Source: Rhizobium esperanzae
GTDB lineage: Bacteria > Pseudomonadota > Alphaproteobacteria > Rhizobiales > Rhizobiaceae
Direction of reading: 5' to 3'
Assembly: GCF_002204185.1 (NCBI RefSeq)
Contig: NZ_MXPU01000006.1
Coordinates: forward strand, 248,001-312,000
DNA length: 64,000 bases
Each line of letters starts with the position of its first letter. Position 1 is the first letter of the stretch. The position numbers were made by a program, and so were the translations under genes. The notes under the pieces were generated by a model, which saw only the letters and a program-made list of their open reading frames with translations, made no database searches and was not told the DNA's origin. Of this stretch, positions 25,798 through 34,036 are shown one piece after another.

Positions 25798-26684
25798 TCA
25801 TTTGACTGCTCCAGCGGCAATGCCGCGCGTTAGCGTGCGCTGGAAGATCAAGAAGAAGATTACGGTCGGTATTATACCCAGGAAAGCCGCCGAGGCCTGC
25901 AGCACCGGGTCCGACATGTTCTGACCGCGGGTGAGGCCCATGGCGACCGAGACCGTCTGGTTGTTGTTGGACACCAGCATGACGAGCGGGATCAGGAATT
26001 CGTTCCAAGTCCAGATGAAAAAGAAGGTTCCCAGGACCATGAGCGTCGGCCTCAGCATCGGGACGACGACGAACCACAGCGTTTTCCAGTGGGTCGAGCC
26101 ATCCATCTCCGCCGCTTCGAGGATTTCCTTGGGAAAGGTACTCAGCACGGTCGAGAGCAGGTAAGTCCCGAAAGCACTTTGCAGGACCGCGAAAATGATG
26201 ATCACGGAAAGCTGCGTATCGTAGAGGCCGCTCGCTTTCGCCATGTAGTAAAGCGGGTAAATGATGGACTCCTGCGGAACCATAATGCCGAGAAGAAAGA
26301 CCACCAAAATCACGCGCGAACCCGGCACCTTGCCGACCCCAATCGCATAGGCGTTGAACAGGCTTATCAGTACCCCCAGCACCGACACAGCGAGACTGAT
26401 CACCACGCTGTTGAGCAGCTTGCGGCTGAAATCAGACACCGTCCAGAATTTCTCGATCGCCGTGAGATCGATCGACCGAGGAATCGAAAGCGGCCCGCCG
26501 ACTGCATATTCGGCACTCGCCTTGACGGCGTTGAGCAGAGCAAGGAAAAGGGAAAGAGCGTAAGGGCGAGGAGTAGAATAAGGATGGCCAGCACCACCCA
26601 CCGCATGGAATCGCGTCGCGCGCGATCGGTTGCCGCCGTCGTCTTTGCCTTGGTCGTGCCATCGCTGAGAACTGAGTAAGCCAT
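25798..26684 (-). pseudogene. Sugar ABC transporter permease (MalG type), operon 1, frameshifted near its N-terminus
   Basis: Most of a 280-residue MalG-type permease is clear in one frame: 'SIPRSIDLTAIEKFW', AYAIGVGKVPG, EAA loop EAAEMDGSTHWK and the terminal LTRGIAAGAVK. Its N-terminal 50 residues are in a different frame. They start at the ATG at 26684, which has a strong AAGGAG ribosome site, and run MAYSVLSDG to LTLFPF. The frames meet at the CCCTTTTCC run (plus positions 26544-26556), where one base appears missing. As written the protein would stop early, so this is a pseudogene, a recent mutation or a sequencing error. I saw no convincing slippery heptamer. Confidence 0.8.
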
Positions 26685-26687
26685 GAT

Positions 26688-27596
26688 CTACTCCTTCGAC
26701 TCCTGCTGGCTCTGGAAGCGTAGGAAAATCACAGCCAAAGCGATCGTCAGAGTCGTTTGAACGACCGCGATGGCTGCGGCATAGCCGACGCGTTGCGTTG
26801 TGAAGAAGTGGTAGTAAGTCAGATAGGATGGCACCAGAGTGGAGTTGTCGGGGCCGCCGGCGGTGATGACAAAAATTGGCGCAAAGACTTTAAGCGCTGC
26901 GATCAGCGTGGTCAGCACGACGACGAAAATCTCCGGCGCCAGAAGCGGAATGGTGATCGTCACCAGCCGGCTCCACCAGTTTGCCCCATCGAGCTCCGCA
27001 GCCTCGTAGAGAGAAGGGTCGATGCGTGAAAGACCGGCCATGAAAACCACCAGACAATAGCCGACCTGTATCCAGACAATGACGAGCGAGACGGCAGCAA
27101 GCGCGTATGTCGCATCGCCGATCCAGTTCTGGGCGAGATTATCCAGGCCGATGGACTTTAGCGTGATGTTGATGACGCCGACGGGATTGAGAATCCAACC
27201 CCAGAGCACGCCCGCGACCGTTACGGGCAGAATCTGCGGTAAGTAAAAACCGGCCCTGAAGAAGCTCGAGACCCATTCCCCGAATTGATCCCTGACGTAG
27301 TCGAACAGCAGAGCGGCCAGCACCAGGCCGATGCACACCGGTATCACGGTCATCGAGACGATGAACAGCAGCGTGTGATACATCGATCCCCAGAATTGAT
27401 CGTCTGTAAGCAGGCGATGATAGTTCTGCAGGCCCACCGGTCGCGGCGTGCCAACGCCTTTCCATGCCGTGAAGCTCAGCCCGAGATTAGCAAGCTGCGG
27501 TATGAGCACGATGAGAATGAAGCCGATCGTTCCCGGGATGAGGTAGAGGCTATAGCTTCGTGAACCGTCGCTCGATCGCTGGCTGGATATGGCCAT
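26688..27596 (-). CDS. Sugar ABC transporter permease (MalF type), operon 1
   Basis: A 302-residue permease with six hydrophobic segments and the EAA loop 'EAAELDGANWWSRLVTITIPLLAP'. I chose the start at 27596 because AAGGAAG precedes it at 6-nt spacing; an in-frame start 24 bases upstream is less likely. It lies between the binding-protein gene and the frameshifted partner permease, and both share the substrate channel. A stem-loop at 27624-27646 separates it from the binding-protein gene. Confidence 0.9.
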   Translation of the reverse strand: MAISSQRSSDGSRSYSLYLIPGTIGFILIVLIPQLANLGLSFTAWKGVGTPRPVGLQNYHRLLTDDQFWGSMYHTLLFIVSMTVIPVCIGLVLAALLFDYVRDQFGEWVSSFFRAGFYLPQILPVTVAGVLWGWILNPVGVINITLKSIGLDNLAQNWIGDATYALAAVSLVIVWIQVGYCLVVFMAGLSRIDPSLYEAAELDGANWWSRLVTITIPLLAPEIFVVVLTTLIAALKVFAPIFVITAGGPDNSTLVPSYLTYYHFFTTQRVGYAAAIAVVQTTLTIALAVIFLRFQSQQESKE

Positions 27597-27623
27597 ATCA
27601 TTCTTCCTTCCGGCTCCCAAAAT

Positions 27624-27646
27624 GGGCTGCGCCAGAGGCGCAACCC
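27624..27646 (-). other. Intercistronic stem-loop after binding-protein gene, operon 1
   Basis: GGGCTGCGCC and GGCGCAACCC form a 10-bp stem with one mismatch and a 3-nt loop, placed between the stop of the binding-protein gene (27663) and the first permease. No T-run follows. Such hairpins protect the upstream mRNA and give more binding protein than permease. Confidence 0.55.
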
Positions 27647-27662
27647 AACGTCCAAGGTCGCG

Positions 27663-28925
27663 CTACTGATTTTCCTGCGCGTCGTCGTAAACCTGCTTGA
27701 TCTCTTCGACGAACTGTTCAGCAGTCAGACTGCCCTGGAAGAGACCGGTGTCTTTCTGATTGAGCACGTCGTAGTAGCCGGGGACCGGCCAGTCAGGGTA
27801 GAAACCGAGACCGCTTTTGTCAGAGATCTGCTGGAAAACTGCTGCGGCGTTCTTGCCGATGGGGTTGGTGATGGCGGAAAGGTCAGCGGCGATCGGAACG
27901 CCGCCGGCATTGCCGAGTTCGGCCTGGTATTTCGGCGACAAAGTTAGGCTGATCCACTCGGCGGCGAGATCGGGATTCTTGCTGCCCTTGGGAACGACCC
28001 AGAGATTGCCTGTCGAGCCGACCGAATATTTAGGCGTCGGAATTACGAACTGACCCCACTTGAAGTCCTTGATGGTCGAGGCGAAGGTGCCGAGATTCCA
28101 CGTGCCCGAGACGTACATCGGTGCCTTGCCGGAGGTAAAGAGCAGAGCTGCATCCGGGTCCTTCATGCCGGTGGAGTTCTTGCTGATGTAGCCCTTGCTG
28201 ACCCAGTCGACCAAAGTCTGCGCCGCATAAAGGTAGGGCGCTCCGTCGAGAGGCGCCTTCAAACCTTGATAATTCTGGATCCAGGCGTCATCGGCCTTGG
28301 TGTAGGCGAGAGAGGCAAGCAAGTGCTGGCCACTGGTGTCGATGGCGCCGAGCGCAAGAGGTGTGAGACCCTTCTGCTTGAAAGCTTCCATGTCAGACAC
28401 CCACTCTTCGAGCGTCGTCGGCGGCTTGAGGCCTGCCTTTTCGAACATGTCGATATTGTAGAAGCACGAAACATATTCGCCGAAGACCGAGACGCCCCAA
28501 ACAGGGCCGGAGCCATAGATGCCCTTTTCGTCATAACGGCTTAGGACAAAATCGCCTTCGTTAAGGATCTTGTCCCAGCCTTCCTTCTTCACATAGGCAT
28601 CCAGATTGGTCAGCAATCCCTGGCTTGCAACCAAGCCAGCGGTCGCATTGCCCTTATTGTACTCGAGCACGTCGGGGGCCTGATCGGAATTGAGGATCAT
28701 GCCGCCTGAGGCCTGCAACTGCTGAAAGGTCTTCTGCTCAAAGCTGACGTCGATGTCCGGATGTTTCGCCTTGAACTCCTCGAGCGCCTTCTTCCAGACA
28801 ATGCCCTGAGCCGTGGTCGGCTCCTCGAACCACCATATCTTGAAGGTCTTCTGCTCGGCATGGCCGATCGATGTCATCAGCATCGCCGTGCCGAGTGCTA
28901 GCGCAAGTGTTGCAATCCTTTTCAT
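27663..28925 (-). CDS. Sugar ABC transporter substrate-binding protein, family 1, operon 1
   Basis: A 420-residue periplasmic binding protein with a classical signal peptide (MKRIATLALALGTAMLMTS, cut near GHA/EQK). Family-1 features include 'KIWWFEEPTTAQGIVWKKAL', 'EYNKGNATAGLVASQGLL' and a Trp-rich second lobe. The ligand is probably a mono- or oligosaccharide or a polyol. GGAGG precedes the ATG. A short GC-hairpin with six T residues lies directly upstream of the ribosome site, so expression may be attenuated separately from the two enzyme genes upstream. Confidence 0.92.
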   Translation of the reverse strand: MKRIATLALALGTAMLMTSIGHAEQKTFKIWWFEEPTTAQGIVWKKALEEFKAKHPDIDVSFEQKTFQQLQASGGMILNSDQAPDVLEYNKGNATAGLVASQGLLTNLDAYVKKEGWDKILNEGDFVLSRYDEKGIYGSGPVWGVSVFGEYVSCFYNIDMFEKAGLKPPTTLEEWVSDMEAFKQKGLTPLALGAIDTSGQHLLASLAYTKADDAWIQNYQGLKAPLDGAPYLYAAQTLVDWVSKGYISKNSTGMKDPDAALLFTSGKAPMYVSGTWNLGTFASTIKDFKWGQFVIPTPKYSVGSTGNLWVVPKGSKNPDLAAEWISLTLSPKYQAELGNAGGVPIAADLSAITNPIGKNAAAVFQQISDKSGLGFYPDWPVPGYYDVLNQKDTGLFQGSLTAEQFVEEIKQVYDDAQENQ

Positions 28926-28936
28926 GCTTTCCTCCC

Positions 28937-28955
28937 AAAAAAGCGGCTGCGCCGC
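28937..28955 (-). terminator. Short terminator-like hairpin just upstream of the binding-protein start
   Basis: On the minus strand GCGGC-GCA-GCCGC is followed directly by six T residues and then by the GGGAGG ribosome site of the binding-protein gene. The stem is only five GC pairs, so termination may be partial. It sits within the operon between the isomerase gene and the binding-protein gene. Confidence 0.45.
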
Positions 28956-29029
28956 GAAAAGACCAGTTAGTCAGTCATGGCGCCCCGCCCCGGCCTCCCA
29001 GCCCAACGGCGCGCCACTTAGGCGGTTGA

Positions 29030-29929
29030 TCAGGGATCAACAATGAAATCTCCGCCCCGGCATTTCTTTAGATAGTTGAGCCCGTGAACCTGGCCAGTCA
29101 TCTCAAGTTCGTCGCGATAGACCGGGTCGTGCCAGCCTTCGATGTCGATCGAGCCCGACCAGCCGGCAAGGCGCAGCTCGGAAATGATGTCGGTCCAGTT
29201 GCTGTCGCCGAAACCCGGCGTGCGCATGAAGACGAACTTCTCCTTGCCGAAGATGCCGTGCTCCTTGATGACCTCCCAGCGGATGGTCGCGTCCTTGCCG
29301 TGGACGTGGAAGAACTTATGTGCCCATTTGCGGATCTGCGGCATGGGATCGATCAGATAGACCATCTGATGGCAGGGTTCCCATTCGAGCCCGATATGAT
29401 CGTCCGGCGTCTCGTTGAAGATCAGTTCCCACGCGTCGGGATTGTGAGCGATGTTCCAGTCGCCGCTCGCCCAGTTGCCATCCATGGCGCAATTCTCGAA
29501 GGCAATCTTGATGCCCTTGTCGGCAGCGCGCCTGGCCAGCTCGCTCCAGATCTGCTTATAGCGCGGCAGGCTGTCGGTCAGCGGCTTGCCGCGGACGCGG
29601 CCGGTGAAGCCGGCAACGCAGGTGGCGCCGAAATGATGCGCATTGTCGATGCAATCCTTCCAGCCCTGCAGCGTTTCGAGATCGATGTCAGTCTCTTCGA
29701 GCGGGTTGCCGAACATGCCGAGCGTCGAAATGGTGATATCGCGGTCGCCGATCGCGTCGAGGCAGCGCTTGCCGAGCTCGGCGAGGTTCTGCCCCTTGGT
29801 CGTTTGCCAGAAGAAAGGTTCGAAGCTTTCGAAGCCGAGGTCGGCGATCTGACCGATACGCGCGGCGGCATCGCCCTTGTTGCCGCTGACCATGGTGCCG
29901 ATGCGAATGGATTTTGCAGGGTTGCTCAC
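29030..29929 (-). CDS. Sugar phosphate isomerase/epimerase (xylose-isomerase-like TIM barrel)
   Basis: A 299-residue TIM-barrel protein of the AP-endonuclease-2/IolE-like family. Visible features are 'IGQIADLGFESFEPFFWQ' at the N-terminus, a metal-site Glu in IAFENCAMDG, 'DHIGLEWEPCHQMV', and HVHGKDA near residue 215. Such enzymes isomerise or epimerise keto-sugars or inososes. It starts with GTG at 29929, 11 bp after the oxidoreductase stop, with only a weak ribosome site. Together with the MocA-type oxidoreductase it forms the catabolic half of the operon. Confidence 0.88.
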   Translation of the reverse strand: MSNPAKSIRIGTMVSGNKGDAAARIGQIADLGFESFEPFFWQTTKGQNLAELGKRCLDAIGDRDITISTLGMFGNPLEETDIDLETLQGWKDCIDNAHHFGATCVAGFTGRVRGKPLTDSLPRYKQIWSELARRAADKGIKIAFENCAMDGNWASGDWNIAHNPDAWELIFNETPDDHIGLEWEPCHQMVYLIDPMPQIRKWAHKFFHVHGKDATIRWEVIKEHGIFGKEKFVFMRTPGFGDSNWTDIISELRLAGWSGSIDIEGWHDPVYRDELEMTGQVHGLNYLKKCRGGDFIVDP

Positions 29930-29940
29930 GTCACTTCATC

Positions 29941-30975
29941 CTATGCTGAAATTTCGATGCGACGGCCGGTCTTGGCGCTTTCGATCGCGCCGAAGACCAT
30001 GGCGAGGCTTCTGATATTGTCCGAATTGACAGTTTCGGGCTGTTTGCCGGTGCGGATCGCCGCGATGAAATCGGCGATGACGCTGGCATGGCCGTGAGTC
30101 TCCTCGTCATGCCCCGGACCGGGAACGTTTACGGAAGCAAAGCCGCGCAGAAGGCCTTGCTCTTGTCCGGCGACGGCGGCCTTGAAGCTCTCCTCACCAT
30201 CCCAGGTCAGCATTCCCTTCGAGCCGACGAGACGCCACTGGCTTTCCCAGCTGGTGCGCTCGCCTTCGGCGCACCAGGAGCCGCGATAGGTGAAGACGAT
30301 ATCGTCGGAAAATTCGAAAATGGCATTGGCCGAGGCGCCGTGCCGGTACCAGGAACCCTTCGGGTTGCGCTCGACGCAATAGACGGCGACCGGCTTTTTA
30401 TCCGCAACGTAGCGGGCGGCATCGAAGGTGTGGATCGCCATGTCGAGAAGCAGGACATTGTCCATCTCTTCGCGGAAGCCGCCGAAATGCGGGGCGAGGA
30501 AGAAGTCGCAGTGAATGCCGGTGAGCTCGCCGATCGCACCGCTGTCGACGAAACGGCGCAGGCGCCTGACCCCCGATATGAAGCGACGGTTCTGGATGAC
30601 GGCATGGATGCGGCCGGTCTCTGCGGCAAGGTCGATCAGCGCAGCGCCTTCGGCCAGCGAGGCCGCCATCGGCTTTTCGCTGAGCACGTGGCATCCGGCC
30701 TTGAGCGCGGTCGAAACGACATCGTATCGGGCAGCTGGAATGACGATGTCGAAAACGAGATCGGCCTTCGTGGTTTCGATGACTTCGGACAGGGCAGAGC
30801 CGATGACGGCGCCTTCCAGACCGAACTCGGCGGCGAGCTTTTCCGCCGTCTCCCGATTCAGATCGACGAGGCCGACGATGGCGATAGACTCGGCGAGATC
30901 GGGGTTGGACGCGATGGCGCGCAACCAACCTTTGGACATAGCTCCGCACCCGCACAGAATGGCACTGAATTTCAC
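29941..30975 (-). CDS. Gfo/Idh/MocA-family oxidoreductase, first gene of operon 1
   Basis: A 344-residue NAD(P)-dependent sugar/inositol-type dehydrogenase. The Rossmann start is SAILCGCGAMSKGW, the catalytic-region motif is SEKPMA (Lys about 97), and the C-terminal alpha/beta domain follows. I chose the GTG at 30975 because GGAGG precedes it by about six bases; the open frame continues far upstream through the lacI gene but is a mere shadow there. The promoter lies in the region with two LacI-type operators shared with the divergent regulator. Confidence 0.9.
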   Translation of the reverse strand: MKFSAILCGCGAMSKGWLRAIASNPDLAESIAIVGLVDLNRETAEKLAAEFGLEGAVIGSALSEVIETTKADLVFDIVIPAARYDVVSTALKAGCHVLSEKPMAASLAEGAALIDLAAETGRIHAVIQNRRFISGVRRLRRFVDSGAIGELTGIHCDFFLAPHFGGFREEMDNVLLLDMAIHTFDAARYVADKKPVAVYCVERNPKGSWYRHGASANAIFEFSDDIVFTYRGSWCAEGERTSWESQWRLVGSKGMLTWDGEESFKAAVAGQEQGLLRGFASVNVPGPGHDEETHGHASVIADFIAAIRTGKQPETVNSDNIRSLAMVFGAIESAKTGRRIEISA

Positions 30976-31022
30976 GATTTCCTCCGGGGGATGGCGCCAA
31001 CTCTCCTCGTGACACGCATCCC

Positions 31023-31055
31023 GTAAACGTTTACGAATGTAGGCGGAAACGTTTT
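31023..31055. promoter_or_regulatory. Two LacI-type operators between the sugar operon and lacI
   Basis: GTAAACGTTTAC at 31023-31034 is a perfect 12-bp palindrome with the central CG typical of LacI/GalR operators. A second AAACGTTT core lies at 31047-31054 (GAAACGTTTT, 31046-31055), about two helical turns away centre to centre. Both lie between the divergent starts, so the LacI protein encoded at 31111 probably controls both directions. Confidence 0.8.
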
Positions 31056-31110
31056 GGGATGTCAATAGAGGCGAAATACGAAAGTGCGAACCGAAGGAAA
31101 ATCGCCAGCC

Positions 31111-32154
31111 ATGAAAGGGATTCGCCAGCTTGCCGAGCATCTGGATATCTCGATCGGCACGGTCTCCCGTGCGCTGAACGGCAAGCCCGATGTGAACGAG
31201 GAAACCCGCCGACGCGTGCTGGCGGCGGCCGAGGAGTTCGGCTATGTCGCCAATCAATCGGGTCGAAGTCTTCGGCAAGGTGAGACGAAGGTCATCGGCC
31301 TGATGATCGAATCGAGCCAGGAAGCGGTCGAAAATGCCGACAACTTTTTCCTCGGCGTCACCAGCGGCCTGCAGCATGTCTTTGCGCGCCACAAGCTCGA
31401 CCTCTTGATGCTTCCCTGCCCGGCCGACGAAGACCCGTGCGAATATCTGAAGCGCATGGTGGCGCGGCGTGTCGTCGATGCGATGATCATCTCCAATACG
31501 CAGCGCGTGGACCGGCGCGTCGATCTTCTCTCGCGCGCAAAGATCCCCTTCGCCGCCGTCGGCCGCAGCCTTTCGGCAGGCAATTTCCCCTGGGTCGATC
31601 TCGATTTCGAAGGCGTCGCCGAACGCGCTGTCGAACGGCTGGTCGCGCGCGGCCATCGCCGGATCGCGATCACCGCGCCTTCGAGCGAAGTCAACCTCGG
31701 CTACGTCTTTGTCGAGAGCTATCGCCGCACGATCGAACGGCACGGCATTCCCTTCGACCCGTCGCTCGTCATCCGTGTCAAGTCGAGCGAACAGGGCGGC
31801 TATCAGGCAGCACATGAATTGCTGCAGCTTGGACATCGGCCGACCGCGGTCATCCTGATCTACGAGCTGATGGCGATCGGCCTTTACCGCCGGCTGATGG
31901 AAGCGGGCATCCGGATTGGCCGCGACCTTGCAGTCATCGGCTTCCGCGATGCCCCGCGCGCACGCTTCCTGCAGCCCTCGCTCAGCTGCTTCCGCATGTC
32001 GCTCTACGATCTCGGCATTGCCCTCGGTCAGACGCTTCTCGCCAACATGCCGGCCTATCGCGCGTTCTATCCGGACGGCGGCCGCAACATCGTCTGGCCG
32101 CTGGAACTGGCACCGGGGCAAAGCGATGCCTTTGAGGTCGAGGCCCAGGCCTGA
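31111..32154 (+). CDS. LacI-family transcriptional regulator of operon 1
   Basis: A 347-residue LacI/GalR regulator. The helix-turn-helix is at the N-terminus (IRQLAEHLDISIGTVSRALNG, recognition helix GTVSRALN), followed by the hinge region and a periplasmic-binding-protein-like effector domain. I chose the ATG at 31111, which gives the standard LacI N-terminus; a GTG at 31084 is less likely. It is transcribed divergently from the sugar operon and two LacI-type operators lie between them. Confidence 0.92.
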   Translation: MKGIRQLAEHLDISIGTVSRALNGKPDVNEETRRRVLAAAEEFGYVANQSGRSLRQGETKVIGLMIESSQEAVENADNFFLGVTSGLQHVFARHKLDLLMLPCPADEDPCEYLKRMVARRVVDAMIISNTQRVDRRVDLLSRAKIPFAAVGRSLSAGNFPWVDLDFEGVAERAVERLVARGHRRIAITAPSSEVNLGYVFVESYRRTIERHGIPFDPSLVIRVKSSEQGGYQAAHELLQLGHRPTAVILIYELMAIGLYRRLMEAGIRIGRDLAVIGFRDAPRARFLQPSLSCFRMSLYDLGIALGQTLLANMPAYRAFYPDGGRNIVWPLELAPGQSDAFEVEAQA

Positions 32155-32333
32155 GCGCTGCGGCGGCGACGGTCGCCGTGCGCCACGATCGGCCGCCGCC
32201 GCGCTCGCGGCAGCCGTTCCCCTCTCGTGATCGAACGGTAGTGAAGGGGGAGGCCGGCATCTCGTCGTAAGGTCATATTCGGCCCTTGATAATCGCTGCC
32301 TGGCAAGGCAGGAGAGTGACATCGCGGAGGTAG

Positions 32334-33203
32334 ATGCAGATGACGAGATTGGCGGATTCGCAGGGCCTGGAGATTTCGCATGAGGGGCATCGCACCCGTC
32401 TGAAATGGCACCGGCTGCGCAAGCGGTTCGCCGATCCCCTGTTTTCCGCCGAGGTGATGGCGGAGGGTTTTGCAGCAGGCGCCTCGATGGAACTCGATCT
32501 GCGCGTGCGCGCCGACGGCGGCTTCGTCGTGCTGCACGACAGGGAGCTCGAAGGTGAAACGACGGGCCGTGGACCAATCGCTGCGAGGAACGTTGCCGAC
32601 CTTCGCGATGTCAGGATGAAGGACGGCGCCCGGCCGCTGATCCTCAGCGAGGATCTCGCCGATATGATGCAGGCAACGCATCCGGCCGCATTGCTGCAAT
32701 TCGACATGAAGGACGATTACGACGCTGTCGGCACCCGCGGCATCGAGCATCTTGCCAGGCATTTCCGCCATATCGCCGCCTCGGTGATCGTCAGCGGCGG
32801 CAGTCTCGACCTCATTGTGGCAGTTAAGGAAAAGCTTCCGCATCTGCTGCGCGGCATCGATCCGACCGAGAAACTTTACGATATCCGGGAGGCCAGCGGC
32901 TGGAGCGCGGCGGAAATGGAACTGCGCGCCGACCTGCGCGGTCCGACCGAACCCGACACGATCTATCTCCATTGGCAGCTGATCCTTGATGCCGCCGAGG
33001 ATGGCCTCGACCTCATCGGGCTTTGCCGGGACGAAGGCAAACGCGTCGACGCGTGGACCTTCACGCTGAAGGATCCGGTGGCCGGTTTCAGCGATGCGGA
33101 ATGGCGGAGCTTCTCGACATTGATGGCGCTGAAACCGGATCAGATCACCACGGACGAGGCACCGGCGACCGAACGCGCCTGGGCGCGCCGCATAGCGGCT
33201 TGA
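32334..33203 (+). CDS. Glycerophosphodiester phosphodiesterase family protein (divergent)
   Basis: A 289-residue GDPD-fold protein. Recognisable residues are H26-R27 (WHRLRKRF, in place of the usual HRG), E53 and D55 (MELDLRV), H68 (VVLHDRE) and an acidic FDMKDD. The active-site set is therefore largely present, but the first motif is atypical and the N-terminus lacks a signal peptide. GGAGG precedes the start. It converges on the IMPase-like gene at 33227. Function on the same phosphodiester as the neighbouring operon is possible but unproven. Confidence 0.75.
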   Translation: MQMTRLADSQGLEISHEGHRTRLKWHRLRKRFADPLFSAEVMAEGFAAGASMELDLRVRADGGFVVLHDRELEGETTGRGPIAARNVADLRDVRMKDGARPLILSEDLADMMQATHPAALLQFDMKDDYDAVGTRGIEHLARHFRHIAASVIVSGGSLDLIVAVKEKLPHLLRGIDPTEKLYDIREASGWSAAEMELRADLRGPTEPDTIYLHWQLILDAAEDGLDLIGLCRDEGKRVDAWTFTLKDPVAGFSDAEWRSFSTLMALKPDQITTDEAPATERAWARRIAA

Positions 33204-33226
33204 TCGGCGAAAGGACGCACGGCGCT

Positions 33227-34036
33227 CTAAAGTCCCTCGATATCGAGAATGAAGGCAAATTCGCCGGCAAGCCCCGGCGCGTAGGCGATGACAGGCCCGC
33301 CTTGCGCAAGCAGCCTGCCGACCGGCGGCATCGCGACCATCGCGCCGGCCTCTTCGGCGATCAGCGCACCGGCGAGCATATCCCAGGCATTGAGGTGGCG
33401 TTCGTAACAGAGATCAGCAGCACCCTCGGCAACGCGGAGAAGGTCGATGGCGGCTGCGCCCAAGCGCCGATAATCCATGCCGCGCTCATGGAGTCGCTTG
33501 GACAGCGCGAGATACTCATCGAAGCTCGTTTTGCGCGAATGGCCGAGAATGATGAGCGCATTGGCCGGATCGACAGTCGTCGCCGCATGGATCGGCAGTC
33601 CATCCTTGAAGGCGCCGCCGCCGCGCACCGCGTGAAAGACTTTGTCCTCGGCAGCGTCGTAAACGACGCCGATCTCGATCTTGTCGCCGACGACAAAGGC
33701 GATCGAAACGCCCCAGTGGCGGAAGCCCCTGATGTAGTTGGTCGTGCCGTCGATCGGATCGACGACCCAGGTGCCGGCCCCTTCCGATTGCCCGCCGCTC
33801 TCCTCGCCCATGAAGGTATCGTCCGGAAAGCGCGAGATGAGCCCGTGGCGGATCGCCTGCTCGGCCCTCCTGTCGGCGATGGTGACGAAGTCCTGCAATC
33901 CTTTGTTTTGAACGGCAAGAGTGCCGGGATCCGACTCGCACCGAAACCTGGCCGTCTCCCGTCCGACCTCGAGCGCAACGGTAATCGCGGCCTCCGCCCG
34001 TGCGCGGACGGCAGCGGCGTCGAATGCGGCATTCAT
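33227..34036 (-). CDS. Inositol-monophosphatase-family phosphatase, last gene of the phosphodiester operon
   Basis: A 269-residue phosphatase with complete metal motifs GEES (78-79 acidic), DPIDGTTN (D93, D96) and the C-terminal WDMLAGA. The start at 34036 overlaps the LacI stop (ATGA). Being cotranscribed with an importer and a GDPD, it probably removes the phosphate from a monoester released by the diesterase, such as inositol phosphate or a sugar phosphate. The parallel is AccG of the agrocinopine operon. Confidence 0.88.
   Translation of the reverse strand: MNAAFDAAAVRARAEAAITVALEVGRETARFRCESDPGTLAVQNKGLQDFVTIADRRAEQAIRHGLISRFPDDTFMGEESGGQSEGAGTWVVDPIDGTTNYIRGFRHWGVSIAFVVGDKIEIGVVYDAAEDKVFHAVRGGGAFKDGLPIHAATTVDPANALIILGHSRKTSFDEYLALSKRLHERGMDYRRLGAAAIDLLRVAEGAADLCYERHLNAWDMLAGALIAEEAGAMVAMPPVGRLLAQGGPVIAYAPGLAGEFAFILDIEGL

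Noticed and set aside
26540..26560. Programmed -1 frameshifting in the permease gene
   Set aside because: The run is C/T-rich, but no heptamer of the X-XXY-YYZ type is in register and no downstream stimulatory structure was evident.
30976..32577. Upstream part of the 878-codon frame ending in the MocA-type oxidoreductase
   Set aside because: It runs antisense through lacI and the operators; the GTG at 30975 with GGAGG gives a normal-length enzyme.
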